Source of the DNA: Lampris incognitus
Taxonomy: Eukaryota > Chordata > Actinopteri > Lampriformes > Lampridae
DNA: 64,000 nt
Assembly (NCBI RefSeq): GCF_029633865.1
Contig: NC_079230.1
Location: forward strand, 30,842,666 to 30,906,665
Reading direction: 5' to 3'
Part shown: piece by piece, positions 63,725-64,000 of the stretch
How the letters are laid out: each line of letters begins with the position of its first letter
Numbering within the stretch: the first letter of the stretch is position 1
The notes under the pieces: model-generated
Database searches by the model: none
What the model saw: the letters and a program-made list of their open reading frames with translations, nothing else
Told to the model about the DNA's origin: nothing
Translations under genes and position numbers: made by a program

Positions 63725-64000
63725 GTTGCCACAAGGAGTCCCTCTTGCTAGACAGGAGGGACCCCTTGTGGAAAGGTTTGATCTGTTCTTTGATAAAGCC
63801 AGAATTCAGGCCCCAGTGAATCAGCTGATCTCTACAACATCACTCAACAGACGGTATTTCAATGCATTGGCAGTCCAAGGGCGCAGCCACAAGTCTGTTG
63901 AGGAGCGATATGACGAACCTACAAAATATAGGTCAGGTATTTCAGGAGGAATATGATATTCCCTTAAGTTTTCATCAAATGTTGATCAAATCGTTCAGGT
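63725..64000 (+). other. Right edge: unidentified open frame
   Basis: A frame from about 63717 to 63956 reads LARQEGPLVERFDLFFDKAR then IQAPVNQLISTTSLNRRYFN with stop. It begins beside the PLE target duplication. The pre-insertion site would join 44170 to 63712, with a possible acceptor (tttctctccgagcag) just before it, but the frame has a stop there. I do not recognise it. Confidence 0.25.

Overview
The window is nuclear DNA of a ray-finned (teleost) fish. It has vertebrate genes with GT-AG introns and repeat families typical of teleosts: Tc1 elements, tRNA-derived SINEs, Rex1/CR1-like and RTE-like LINEs, Penelope-like elements (PLEs), BEL/Pao and chromodomain Gypsy elements, hAT and piggyBac-like MITEs, and large CA and GGAT microsatellites. 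There are no bacterial genes, CRISPR arrays or free-standing tRNA genes.

Four host genes can be assembled exon by exon with matching splice phases. (1) SLX1, the Holliday-junction resolvase subunit, is on + at 113-5927, with its 5' exons outside the window. (2) A four-transmembrane MS4A-family gene is on - at 9943-17738: six exons, 220 residues. (3) A LAMP-family (CD68/macrosialin-like) gene is on - at 20858-34908: six exons, 362 residues, with a signal peptide, a Thr-rich mucin part, one LAMP domain, a TM helix and a GYQSL lysosomal signal. A TATA-like box and an interferon response element lie upstream. (4) ING2, the PHD-finger chromatin reader, is on + at 36732-39304: two exons, 281 residues. 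The gene order does not suggest a joint pathway; MS4A and LAMP proteins are both often made in leukocytes, and that is all the context offers.

Repeats by region. 1-9 kb: SLX1 intron 3 and 3' side hold SINEs, an RTE-like LINE end with a 17-bp target duplication, PLE ends and a decayed Tc1. 10-18 kb: MS4A introns hold a PLE pair split by a hAT remnant, inverted SINEs and a 750-bp CA repeat that forms the splice donor of intron 1. 18-35 kb: minisatellites, then LAMP introns carrying an intact Tc1 transposase gene, a THAP-type DNA transposon broken by a LINE and a hAT MITE, and a 376-bp near-perfect foldback. 35-44 kb: ING2 with a piggyBac-like MITE ending 42 bp before its exon 2, composite SINEs, and a gene-poor stretch.

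44-63.7 kb is one nested structure. A PLE flanked by a 13-bp target duplication (agtatttgagact) carries inverted minisatellite blocks. A chromodomain Gypsy (44302-49595) sits in the left block and a BEL/Pao element (51135-63521) in the right block. A second chromodomain Gypsy (55723-60748) sits inside the BEL/Pao. The Gypsy and the BEL/Pao entered at the same pentamer (AATAC/GTATT) of the repeat unit. All three LTR elements are broken fossils with LTR divergence of about 2-4% by eye, and the order of divergence agrees with the nesting.
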